Made by a program: the position numbers and the translations under genes. The notes under the pieces are model-generated. The model searched no databases, was not told where the DNA came from, and saw only the letters and a program-made list of their open reading frames with translations. A stretch of 64,000 nucleotides of DNA from Rikenellaceae bacterium. Lineage in GTDB: Bacteria; Bacteroidota; Bacteroidia; Bacteroidales; Rikenellaceae. Where the stretch lies: contig SUZO01000003.1 of the NCBI GenBank assembly GCA_015059805.1, positions 1-64,000 of the forward strand, given 5' to 3'. Within the stretch, counting starts at the first letter, position 1. Each line of letters opens with the position of its first letter. Below, piece by piece: positions 47,648 to 55,222 of the stretch.

Positions 47648-48436
47648 TTAGAGGTAAAACGCAACTCCCAAACCGATAGAGAGTATATTGACCTTAAAAT
47701 TCATCATGCTTGACGAGCTCTGTCCCGTAGTAATCTGGTTGTGCACCTGCTTTGAGTGAGAGTAACCTAAACCCAATACGCCAATATTGAGCTCAAGTGC
47801 CATGTTGTTGGTAATAAAGGCAACAACACCAGGGTTTGCGCCTAAGGAGACATTAAACCCCTTAGCGTATGTGCCACGAATAGGCTGCCCCTCAGCAAAC
47901 TTTGACTCAGAGCCTCCCATAGCGAGCTGGAACTCAGCAAAGAGTGCAAGGCGCTTGTTACGTCCTAATGGAATGTATTGACGCCAAATAGCTGCTACAT
48001 CGTACGAATGTTTGAGCATATAGTAGTAATCTACTCCGAAGTTCAGCGCACCATCACCCTCGCCTAAGTTGAGACTTGCAGAGTCCATGTTGAGGTATGA
48101 ACGGCTATATGTACCTCTTACTCCAATTATTGAGTTTGGAGCCAGAGAATAACCGACAAGAGGGCTTACCTTTACTGAGTAGCCCTTAGACTCTATATCC
48201 TCAATAATTAAAAAGGTATAGTCCGAGTTAGTATGAGTAGAGTAGGTTAAACTACCTCCAAAGACCCATTGCCCCTTAGGAACGATATGGGTTTTCATGT
48301 CTGATAATCCTCGGTTCTCTCGCTGCTCGCTTCTCTGTAGCTCGTAGCTCTGAGCCTCTGTAGTTTGCTGAGCAGTAGCACCGAATCCTATCAATGCGGC
48401 GGCGGTAAGTGCCGCCAATTTTTTGTTCAAAAACAT
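47648..48436 (-). CDS. Outer-membrane barrel-like protein (first of a pair)
   Basis: This 262-aa protein has a signal peptide (about 23 residues, ending ATAQQ). Strands typical of a small barrel are seen (WVFGGSLTYSTHTNSDYTF, SIIGVRGTYSRSYLNMDS). The C-terminus SIGLGVAFYL ends in an aromatic strand. Paralogue of the next gene. A terminator-like hairpin lies between it and the upstream PCMD gene, so it may be expressed at a lower level than the first part of the cluster. Function unknown. Confidence 0.7.
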   Translation of the reverse strand: MFLNKKLAALTAAALIGFGATAQQTTEAQSYELQRSEQRENRGLSDMKTHIVPKGQWVFGGSLTYSTHTNSDYTFLIIEDIESKGYSVKVSPLVGYSLAPNSIIGVRGTYSRSYLNMDSASLNLGEGDGALNFGVDYYYMLKHSYDVAAIWRQYIPLGRNKRLALFAEFQLAMGGSESKFAEGQPIRGTYAKGFNVSLGANPGVVAFITNNMALELNIGVLGLGYSHSKQVHNQITTGQSSSSMMNFKVNILSIGLGVAFYL

Positions 48437-48453
48437 TCGTCTTATTGTGTTAC

Positions 48454-48479
48454 AAAAGCCCTCCCCCGAAGGGGAGAGC
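48454..48479 (-). terminator. UUCG-capped terminator or attenuator inside the surface cluster
   Basis: On the minus strand GCTCTCCCC-TTCG-GGGGAGGGC forms a 9-bp stem with a C(UUCG)G-type loop, followed by TTTTG. It is placed in the 50-bp gap, 7 bp after the PCMD gene and 17 bp before the barrel gene. No second promoter is visible between, so it probably lowers but does not stop expression of the downstream genes. Confidence 0.75.
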
Positions 48480-48486
48480 GTTCAGA

Positions 48487-50529
48487 TTAGTAAACAAACT
48501 CTACATCGTCCACATACATATAACTGTCTGTAGAACCGGTGAAGTAGTCACCATAACCAGAGCAGCTAAATGTGATGATCAGCAGTGTAGGCTTTGCTGT
48601 TACACCCTCTTTATACTCAATTGGAAGCTCCATAAGGGTCCACTCGTTATGGTCCTCAGTGCTCTCCCAGTATGCCTTTGCAAGGATACCCTCGGTATTG
48701 AGATCTGGAGTGAAGAAGGTCTCCTGCTTATTGGTATTAACAGTAAACTTACGGTCTGTGAAGCAGCAGTAAACCTTTGCAAGGTCAGTACCTGAAGTGT
48801 GGCTACCCTCGTTGATTGTACCCTGGTGGTTCTTCATCCAGAAGCGCAGCGCCTTTGGACGGGCTGTAAAGTCGAATGAACGACCAAACTCTACAATACC
48901 ACCCATACCGTCAATAGCCACGAAGCGACCAACAAAGAGGTTTCCTGCAGCAAACTTACCGATACCCATAACAGATGCCTTGATAGACTTCATATAGGCA
49001 CTCATTGTGCCAGTAGCACCCTCACGAACATCTGTAGAGCCTACAGTGAGCTGCTTTTTAACAAGACCTGCAGTAGCGTGGTTACCTGTATCCCAGAACG
49101 GCGCGTTAGGGTCTGCAGCAGGGCAAGATGCCTCATCAGATGCTGTAGTCCAAACCTCAAAGCCTGACTCTGGAATCTGTGAACCAGCAGGGGTTGTTAC
49201 TTTAAGAGACTTACCCACCTGAGCGCCTGCAGCAAAGAGGGCGTACTCGTATGTTTTGCCTGCAGCGAAGTCGGTAGCTGATGCGTTGTATGTATTTGCA
49301 GCACCTGCAGCTGATACAGTAAGCTGCTTCCACTCGCCACTGTCAATGCGGTAGCCGATAGTAACGTCACCACTGAATGAGTGAGCGCTAAAGTCTGCAG
49401 TATTGAACCAGAGGTCGTATGCGTTAATTGGAAGAATACCCTGAATATTGTATACACACTCCTGGTATCCTACACCACCACTTGCATCCTTAACACGGAA
49501 GGCAAATGTCTGTGCACCACCATAGAGGTTTGCGAAGAACTGCTCAGAGAGGGCAATGCTATACTCCTTAGCAGATACCTTTGTTACTGCAACACCATCG
49601 TAAGTGTTGCCAAGAAGGTCAAAGGTGCTATCGCCATAGGTGATGCTGAGCGTGTTGATAGTATCAAGAGCTACAACAGTATATGTGCGAGTGCCAGATG
49701 AGTAGTTGTAAGGTGTCTTAACATCAAAACCAACACCCTTAACTGTTGGGTCTGGGCTAAATGCCACCTTGTCATCGCGGTGCTCAACGGTTGTATCTAC
49801 AGTAGCCACGATAGTAAGACCGCCAGGAGCATCCTTAGAGTACTTAAACTTAAGGGTATAGAGCTTCTGAGCCTCAACATTCTCAATAACACCACTTGTA
49901 GTTACAGGAGTCTGACCATCTGTGCCATAGAAGTACCAGCTTAGGTTTGTTGTGCCATCAGGGAGGATAAAGTAACCCTCAGCGCTGTCGGTGTACTTCA
50001 GTGTAGGTACTTTGCCAGCCTTTGTAGCCTCAAGGTCAAGGCTATTTGATGCTGAAACGTAGGTGTAGTACTCGCCAGTGAAGTGAGCCGCAACGGTAGT
50101 GTCATAAGCTACTGCTACTGGGATGTTTACCATCTCACACTCAACGGTTACATTCTCTACACCACCTGCTGTGATTGTGAAGTCCTTTGTGCCAGTGTAG
50201 TACTTATCTGTAAAAGATGCAAGAGTTTTAGTACCAACCTTTACCTGAGCGCAGTAGTTATCTTTGATAAGCCAGATATACTGTGGAATCTCAGTGATTG
50301 AGGTATATTTACGAACAAGCTCCTTGTTCTGGTCAGCTGCATAGCGGTAAATCTTAAGCTCAAACTCAGCTGTAGGATCAATCTGTGCGCGAGTGTTCTC
50401 AAGGTCAATATTTAGAGCCAGAACACCTTCGTTTTCTGCCATATTGAGGCTCTGCTCTGCCTGATTGCTACATGCGGCAGATAGTAGCGCAAAGGATGCG
50501 CATACGATAAAATTCAATATTTTTCTCAT
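48487..50529 (-). CDS. DUF4493 and PCMD domain-containing lipoprotein
   Basis: This 680-aa lipoprotein has lipobox SAAC followed by S-N-Q. The N-terminal 260 residues resemble DUF4493: EGVLALNIDLENTRAQ, then a motif around CAQVKVGTKTLASFTDKYYTGTKDF. A middle immunoglobulin-like module (about 260-440) precedes the PCMD domain (about 450-680, GFEVWTTASDE ... DDVEFVY). GKFAAGNLFVGRFVAIDGMG is a clear shared block with the other PCMD protein. The domain order is usual for Bacteroides surface proteins of unknown function. It lies 12 bp after the previous gene. Confidence 0.8.
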   Translation of the reverse strand: MRKILNFIVCASFALLSAACSNQAEQSLNMAENEGVLALNIDLENTRAQIDPTAEFELKIYRYAADQNKELVRKYTSITEIPQYIWLIKDNYCAQVKVGTKTLASFTDKYYTGTKDFTITAGGVENVTVECEMVNIPVAVAYDTTVAAHFTGEYYTYVSASNSLDLEATKAGKVPTLKYTDSAEGYFILPDGTTNLSWYFYGTDGQTPVTTSGVIENVEAQKLYTLKFKYSKDAPGGLTIVATVDTTVEHRDDKVAFSPDPTVKGVGFDVKTPYNYSSGTRTYTVVALDTINTLSITYGDSTFDLLGNTYDGVAVTKVSAKEYSIALSEQFFANLYGGAQTFAFRVKDASGGVGYQECVYNIQGILPINAYDLWFNTADFSAHSFSGDVTIGYRIDSGEWKQLTVSAAGAANTYNASATDFAAGKTYEYALFAAGAQVGKSLKVTTPAGSQIPESGFEVWTTASDEASCPAADPNAPFWDTGNHATAGLVKKQLTVGSTDVREGATGTMSAYMKSIKASVMGIGKFAAGNLFVGRFVAIDGMGGIVEFGRSFDFTARPKALRFWMKNHQGTINEGSHTSGTDLAKVYCCFTDRKFTVNTNKQETFFTPDLNTEGILAKAYWESTEDHNEWTLMELPIEYKEGVTAKPTLLIITFSCSGYGDYFTGSTDSYMYVDDVEFVY

Positions 50530-50541
50530 AGCTCTGCCTTA

Positions 50542-52245
50542 TTATAATGTTTTAATCATCAGTGTCTTTACTGTAGTATTGCCGTCATTGTCGGTGATAG
50601 TCATAACAAAGTCGTGGTTACCAGCACCTGTAAATGAGAGCAGTGACAAGAATGGAGTGATTGTAAACTCTACAGAGGTCTGATTCTTAACTTGGTCACC
50701 AGTAGGGAAGCCGAAGTTTGTGAGAGATCCTGCAATACCTGAAGCATCAAAAGTAGGGTCTACAGTTGAGTATGAAGCGGCAGGATCTACAAGGTTAAGC
50801 ACATCGCAAAGACCTACAGTACCGAGCTGGTCTGGAGTAAGTACATCAGATACAATCTGTACGGTGAAATCCTTAATTCCAGAGGTTGCTGATACAACAA
50901 CATCAATAGAAAGGTCAGCAGTTACGGTGTGACGCTCGTCAATATTGAGCCCCTTAAGTACTGCTACAGGACCAACCTGCTCACCCTCAATGGTAATTAC
51001 AAGAGCCTTAGTAGTTGCGCCACCCTGCTCGTCGGTAGCGGTTACTGTGAAGGTGTGAGTACCAACAAACTCCTTGAGTAGCTTCATCTGCGATGTGATG
51101 TTATATGTTACAGCACTCTGACCCTTAACCTGGTCGTTTACAGGCAGACCCATAAGCTTAAGAGCACCGCTTGCTGCACCAGCATTGCACAGGTCAATAG
51201 ATGATGTAAGACCATACTCAGCAAGGGAAGCGATCATAGCAGGGTTGTTAGATGTAATATCAACAACAAGTGATGCAATAGCACTCTTAGTTGCAACATC
51301 TACGATAACACTCTTAGTGCAGTTGCCACTCTGGTCAAAGTCTGTCTGAGCAAGGACAACAGCGGTATCAATATCACCATCAACAAGTGTAACAGTTGGC
51401 TTATCATCGTCGTCTACCATCACATCCTCAGAGATGAGCTGAGCAAGGTCGTAAACAACGCTCTGGTCTACAACCCAGCCGTCAATAGTTACGCTGATAG
51501 AGATGTTACCCTCGCCAGAGTACTCAACATAGAGCTGAATGTCGCTGTACTGACCAGCCTTGACATCCTTAATAGTAGTATTGAACTCAAACGATGCAGG
51601 CTCTTTGCCCTCCTGGGTGTACATACCCTTTACTAACACGTCAATGTCGTTGAGAGCCTTCTCAGCCTTGAAATATCCAGAGCGAGTCTCGTCTACACCA
51701 AATACGAGAGATGAGCTGCCAACAGTAAGTGTTGCTGTAGTATCATCGCTCAGTGCAGAGCGGAGGTCTGCTGAGTATGAGATTGATGCCTGAATGTTCT
51801 GCAGTGTACAAACAAGGTTATCAAGTGTTGTAGTCTGCTTGCGAACAATGGTAAATGGCTCGGTAAGACCATATACTGGGCTCTCGAATGCTGCGCCAGC
51901 AATCTCGCCAGAGATCATCTTGAGAATATACTTGCCAGCCTCAAGCTCAATAGCCTCCTGTGGACGCTCGCCATACTTAAATGACTTGATTGCATTTACT
52001 CCACTCTCGTCGTAGATTGTGCAGTCAAAAGTGTTAATATCAACCTCTGCACGGGTAGCCTCTGCGCGGGTAACATTACCATCTACAGGCTTATGGTCGC
52101 TTACAACCTCTACGCTGAGTGCAGAGAGTGAGAGGTAACCCATATTCTCGCGGCCATCAGCACCGTTGATGCGCAAGCCCTCCTGACAACCAACTGCCAT
52201 AATTGCAGAGAGTGCCAATAATAGTGTACTTTTAATAAGTTTCAT
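50542..52245 (-). CDS. DUF4493-type lipoprotein with repeated beta-sandwich modules
   Basis: This 567-aa lipoprotein has lipobox AVGC followed by Q-E-G. Residues about 30-265 look like DUF4493, with MGYLSLSALSVEV and the TRAEATRAEVDINTF segment before the core. Two similar modules of about 130 aa follow (about 290-420 and 425-565). In each, an ITSNNP/IVSDVLT region precedes L-C-N/D-A-G/V-L, and a G-x-P-x-x-D-Q-V-K-x-Q-[ST]-x-V-x-[FY] string precedes ATDEQGGATTK / TITDNDGNTTVK. This is an internal duplication of cadherin- or Ig-like domains, suggesting an extended surface stalk. Confidence 0.7.
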   Translation of the reverse strand: MKLIKSTLLLALSAIMAVGCQEGLRINGADGRENMGYLSLSALSVEVVSDHKPVDGNVTRAEATRAEVDINTFDCTIYDESGVNAIKSFKYGERPQEAIELEAGKYILKMISGEIAGAAFESPVYGLTEPFTIVRKQTTTLDNLVCTLQNIQASISYSADLRSALSDDTTATLTVGSSSLVFGVDETRSGYFKAEKALNDIDVLVKGMYTQEGKEPASFEFNTTIKDVKAGQYSDIQLYVEYSGEGNISISVTIDGWVVDQSVVYDLAQLISEDVMVDDDDKPTVTLVDGDIDTAVVLAQTDFDQSGNCTKSVIVDVATKSAIASLVVDITSNNPAMIASLAEYGLTSSIDLCNAGAASGALKLMGLPVNDQVKGQSAVTYNITSQMKLLKEFVGTHTFTVTATDEQGGATTKALVITIEGEQVGPVAVLKGLNIDERHTVTADLSIDVVVSATSGIKDFTVQIVSDVLTPDQLGTVGLCDVLNLVDPAASYSTVDPTFDASGIAGSLTNFGFPTGDQVKNQTSVEFTITPFLSLLSFTGAGNHDFVMTITDNDGNTTVKTLMIKTL

Positions 52246-52259
52246 ATTGCGTTATTGTT

Positions 52260-53015
52260 TTATGCGTTAGGATTAAGCTCTGTCTCTACCTCAATAGTAT
52301 CAATGATTGTCTGATTGAGCTTTACTGTGATTGCCACACCACCGACTGTTGAAAGGTCGTATGTAATAACATAGCGAGTAGCAGCAGCGGTGTTTGCGAT
52401 TGTCTGTGTTGCCAACTTCTCAGACTTGTTTGCCGCAAGATTTGACTGGCGAATGCAGCTACAGTCAATCTTAACATCCTGAGCTGGAGCAACAAACAGA
52501 TGCTCAGCACTCTGCTTGTCATACTCAAAGCTGTTTGAGGTTGTGGTCACTGTAAACTCGCTCACTGGGAAGTAGTTGTTAAACGCCTCAGTGGTCTGAA
52601 TAGCTACAATAGCATTAGCAACCTTAGCGGTCAGGGCAACCTCGGTAGTTCTATTACGGTCAAGAACCTCAGCCGTCTTAGATGCTGCAAATGCTGGTAG
52701 GTCGTAACCCTCCTCGCTGCTGTCGCCACAAGCGATTGATACGGTATAGGTGCCGGCGGTATAACGCTCGTCATCTGTACGATACTGGCTCAGGCTACTC
52801 CACGATTTCTCGAAGTTTTTGCCTTTAATAAGGAGTGAAAAGTCAGAGAGCTCTGGTGTTGCCACCTGGATGCCATCTGCTCTGGTCTCAACCACACCCG
52901 ATGCGGATGCGTTGATTGCAATCTTGCCCTCGCCATCAGTGCTCTGTACAGAGTTATCCTTCTGACAGCCTGCAAGCAGAAGTGCAGAGAGTGCGAATAA
53001 GAATACTTTTTTCAT
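52260..53015 (-). CDS. DUF4493 domain-containing lipoprotein
   Basis: This 251-aa lipoprotein (lipobox LAGC, then Q-K-D-N) consists of one DUF4493 domain. Characteristic strings are GKIAINASASGVVETRADG, PELSDFSLLIKGKNF, YTAGTYTVSIACGDSSEEGYD and NRTTEVALTAKVANAIVAI. It is the smallest and clearest member of the family in the cluster and could be a subunit or adaptor of larger relatives. It lies 14 bp upstream of the next gene. Confidence 0.82.
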   Translation of the reverse strand: MKKVFLFALSALLLAGCQKDNSVQSTDGEGKIAINASASGVVETRADGIQVATPELSDFSLLIKGKNFEKSWSSLSQYRTDDERYTAGTYTVSIACGDSSEEGYDLPAFAASKTAEVLDRNRTTEVALTAKVANAIVAIQTTEAFNNYFPVSEFTVTTTSNSFEYDKQSAEHLFVAPAQDVKIDCSCIRQSNLAANKSEKLATQTIANTAAATRYVITYDLSTVGGVAITVKLNQTIIDTIEVETELNPNA

Positions 53016-53043
53016 AATTTTTATAGTTTGTGTTTGTTACTTA

Positions 53044-54825
53044 TTATTTGCTAATAGATACACGGATGTTGTCAATATATATGTAGTATACACAGTTTGC
53101 TGCTATAACAGAACTTGAGCGTTGTGTACATGGCCACCAAGTAAGACGAGTTGCATTGCCACAATCGGATATGGTTACACTTTGTGGAGTGTAGTTACCA
53201 TCAAATGTATCCTCGGTGATATTTCTTACAAATGTTGGAGATGTGTAATCTGAACTAATATTGCCCTGTGTGGCACCATTGAGCGCACTTGCCTCGCTAC
53301 TTGTGTGCTTACTTAGCTGATAGTATGTTACAGAGCTGCCAGTATCATCCCTATTGAAACCATTAGGAACGTAACATGCAAGGTCAAAATCGACCTTTAC
53401 AGTTACATTTGTTCCACTCTTGAGAGCCTTGAGTGCTGGGGTGTCAAATCGACCACAGTAGCGCTCAACTACCCAACCTCCAGATTGGTAACGTACATTT
53501 ATACGAATAGCCTTGCCCGCCTCTATTTTGAATCGCGCAGCATTCCAACCAGGGGTTGTCATGTAGTCGTTAAGAAGCATACCTGCACGATGTGAACTAT
53601 CACTTTCATTGGTCGCACCAGCTGTATATGCATCGTTCTTATCAACCGCTTTTGCTCCAGAGAAGTCCTCGTAAAGCAGATATGGTACTGTAGATGCAAC
53701 ATCATTCTGACGATATGGGCGAATGTTCTGCAGAGTGATAACATCCTCTACAATAGCGTTGTTGCTATCGTAACGTATAGTGTATTTCTGACCATTGAGC
53801 TGCGAAACGTCAATAATACCCTCAATATTGACATCGTATCTCTCTGCATCATTTGCAGGGAAGCTCTGAACAGTATTACCCTGAGAGTCAAGAATTGTTA
53901 TAGAGTTGTAATCCTCTCCGAGGTGATTATCTGCAATGTTGATTGTAATTGTAGTGGTAAGATGTGGGTCAGGAATGGCAATACTCATAGGGGTAATATG
54001 CGATTGTTCAACCACTTTATCCATAGTTATAGTCCTCACCTTTGAGACATACTCTCCAGCATATAGGCGGTATGATATATCGCCTGAGATAGTTGTCGGA
54101 AATATCATTGCCCAGATGTAGTCACCCTCAGAGTAACCTTCAGGGATTTTGATTGTCATTGAGTTTGTGCCGTTAGTAAGCACTGGTGCAGCCGTTGGGT
54201 CAGCAGCATCTATAGTAACATCACCCACTACAGCAGTAGGAAAGGTTATCTCTATGCAATCTACTGGCGTATCCATCAATTTACCCTCATTAGGTAGGGT
54301 AATTCTGAGCGCGTGCATCTTGTGCGCAAAGCGGAAATTGAGGTCGTTTACCACCCCCTCGGCAAGCTCCCTGGCGGTAACAGGATTAGATACCATAATG
54401 TCGCAATCACCAACAAAGGTGTCGCCTTGTTGTTCTGCAGCAATGGTGTAGGTAGCCTTGGTTCCGTTTACAGAGTTTGGAATAGGGTAGGTGGCGTAAT
54501 AGGTGTATTCACCCTCCTCCATTGGGTTGATAAATGCCGAAAAGACTGCGGTGTCGTAGCTCTCAGAGAAGTGGTAGAGCTCAAAAGGCTCTGCCTGCAT
54601 GGCAAAATTGCCAGAGCTACCCTCTGCCCAGAGCGCAATCTTATCTCCAGCACTCCAAATAGCAGAGTGACCGTCGTCGCCAATAGAGGTGCGACTCTTA
54701 ATACTAAGTGTTTGTCCGATGCTGACCTTAATCTTTCCGCTTGGAGTATCATGCTGAGGGGTAACCTCTTGCTGACAAGCGACAAAACAGAGTGCCAACA
54801 CTACGGATGTAAAAAATTTTTTCAT
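53044..54825 (-). CDS. Fimbrillin-like lipoprotein
   Basis: The ATG at 54823-54825 gives a 593-aa protein with signal KKFFTSVVLALCFVAC; a further ATG lies 6 bp upstream. The N-terminal part (about 25-290) is fimbrillin/Mfa-like, with KSRTSIGDDGHSAIWSAGDK, the hallmark TRT/S...W-S-x-G-D-x-I, followed by TYYATYPIPNS and LNFRFAHKMHALRI. The C-terminal 200 residues start YLLYEDFSG and look like a jelly-roll carbohydrate-binding module. It is the first gene of the cluster with the promoter-like TATTTTTG in front. Confidence 0.75.
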   Translation of the reverse strand: MKKFFTSVVLALCFVACQQEVTPQHDTPSGKIKVSIGQTLSIKSRTSIGDDGHSAIWSAGDKIALWAEGSSGNFAMQAEPFELYHFSESYDTAVFSAFINPMEEGEYTYYATYPIPNSVNGTKATYTIAAEQQGDTFVGDCDIMVSNPVTARELAEGVVNDLNFRFAHKMHALRITLPNEGKLMDTPVDCIEITFPTAVVGDVTIDAADPTAAPVLTNGTNSMTIKIPEGYSEGDYIWAMIFPTTISGDISYRLYAGEYVSKVRTITMDKVVEQSHITPMSIAIPDPHLTTTITINIADNHLGEDYNSITILDSQGNTVQSFPANDAERYDVNIEGIIDVSQLNGQKYTIRYDSNNAIVEDVITLQNIRPYRQNDVASTVPYLLYEDFSGAKAVDKNDAYTAGATNESDSSHRAGMLLNDYMTTPGWNAARFKIEAGKAIRINVRYQSGGWVVERYCGRFDTPALKALKSGTNVTVKVDFDLACYVPNGFNRDDTGSSVTYYQLSKHTSSEASALNGATQGNISSDYTSPTFVRNITEDTFDGNYTPQSVTISDCGNATRLTWWPCTQRSSSVIAANCVYYIYIDNIRVSISK

Positions 54826-54844
54826 ATTCATAGCAATTGCGTTG

Positions 54845-54852
54845 CAAAAATA
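54845..54852 (-). promoter_or_regulatory. -7 box of the fimbrillin-DUF4493-PCMD cluster
   Basis: TATTTTTG on the minus strand fits TAnnTTTG. Twenty bp upstream there is TTTT in place of TTTG. The box lies 13-19 bp before the two possible start codons of the fimbrillin-like gene. Confidence 0.5.
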
Positions 54853-54975
54853 GGGTTTATGGATGATGTTAAAAAATATTTTCAACGAAATCGCACTTTT
54901 TCCCCATGAAAAAGATGTTTTTGTCGCCTTTTTATCTTAGAAATGAGTCTTTTGAATAATCTGTGAGGAGTTTAT

Positions 54976-55031
54976 AATGTTCGGTTGTATTATTAAGAAA
55001 AGGAACACATTTTTTGTGAACACCGAATATT
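54976..55031. repeat. Inverted repeat upstream of the 44-aa peptide gene
   Basis: The arms AATGTTCGGT (54976-54985) and ACCGAATATT (55022-55031) are complementary at 9 of 10 positions, with a 36-bp spacer. They lie 31 bp before the peptide start codon and could form an operator or an RNA stem. Confidence 0.45.
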
Positions 55032-55033
55032 AA
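54977..55033 (+). CDS. Possible 18-aa leader peptide
   Basis: An ATG at 54977 with GAGGAG 7 bp upstream encodes 18 residues (MFGCIIKKRNTFFVNTEY) and stops at 55033, 29 bp before the 44-aa peptide gene. A Shine-Dalgarno site is unusual among the genes of this window. The reading frame begins and ends in the arms of an inverted repeat, which would suit a leader-peptide or RNA switch, but chance is possible for so short a frame. Confidence 0.25.
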   Translation: MFGCIIKKRNTFFVNTEY

Positions 55034-55062
55034 AAATGTACCTAAATACTAATTATTAAATT

Positions 55063-55197
55063 ATGAAAACAGTTAATTTCAAAGGCGTTTACACTAAGCC
55101 CGTGTGTGAAGAGTTTAGTGTAAAGTGCGAACAAGGTTTCGCTCAGAGCGCAGATGTTGAAGGTCTTACCCCTATAGAAGGCGAGTGGGACGAGTAG
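55063..55197 (+). CDS. Small peptide of a putative new family (44 aa), upstream of a fimbrillin-like lipoprotein
   Basis: A 44-aa reading frame runs from ATG to TAG, with no signal peptide or membrane helix. Residues 10-29 (YTKPVCEEFSVKCEQGFAQS) align without gaps to residues 6-25 of the 45-aa peptide at 8234-8371. They share Y, P, F, S, K, E, G, F, A and S. The tail is acidic and ends G-E-W-D-E. The 879-aa lipoprotein gene starts 25 bp downstream. Same size, motif and place as the other copy strongly suggest a real gene with a job tied to the downstream lipoprotein. Confidence 0.75.
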   Translation: MKTVNFKGVYTKPVCEEFSVKCEQGFAQSADVEGLTPIEGEWDE

Positions 55198-55222
55198 TGT
55201 TTAACCGTTAATATTAAATGAG

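Noticed and set aside
54832..55062. A third small peptide gene before the 593-aa fimbrillin-like gene
   Set aside because: No minus-strand reading frame with the F-S-x-K-x-E-x-G-F-A-x-S core exists there.
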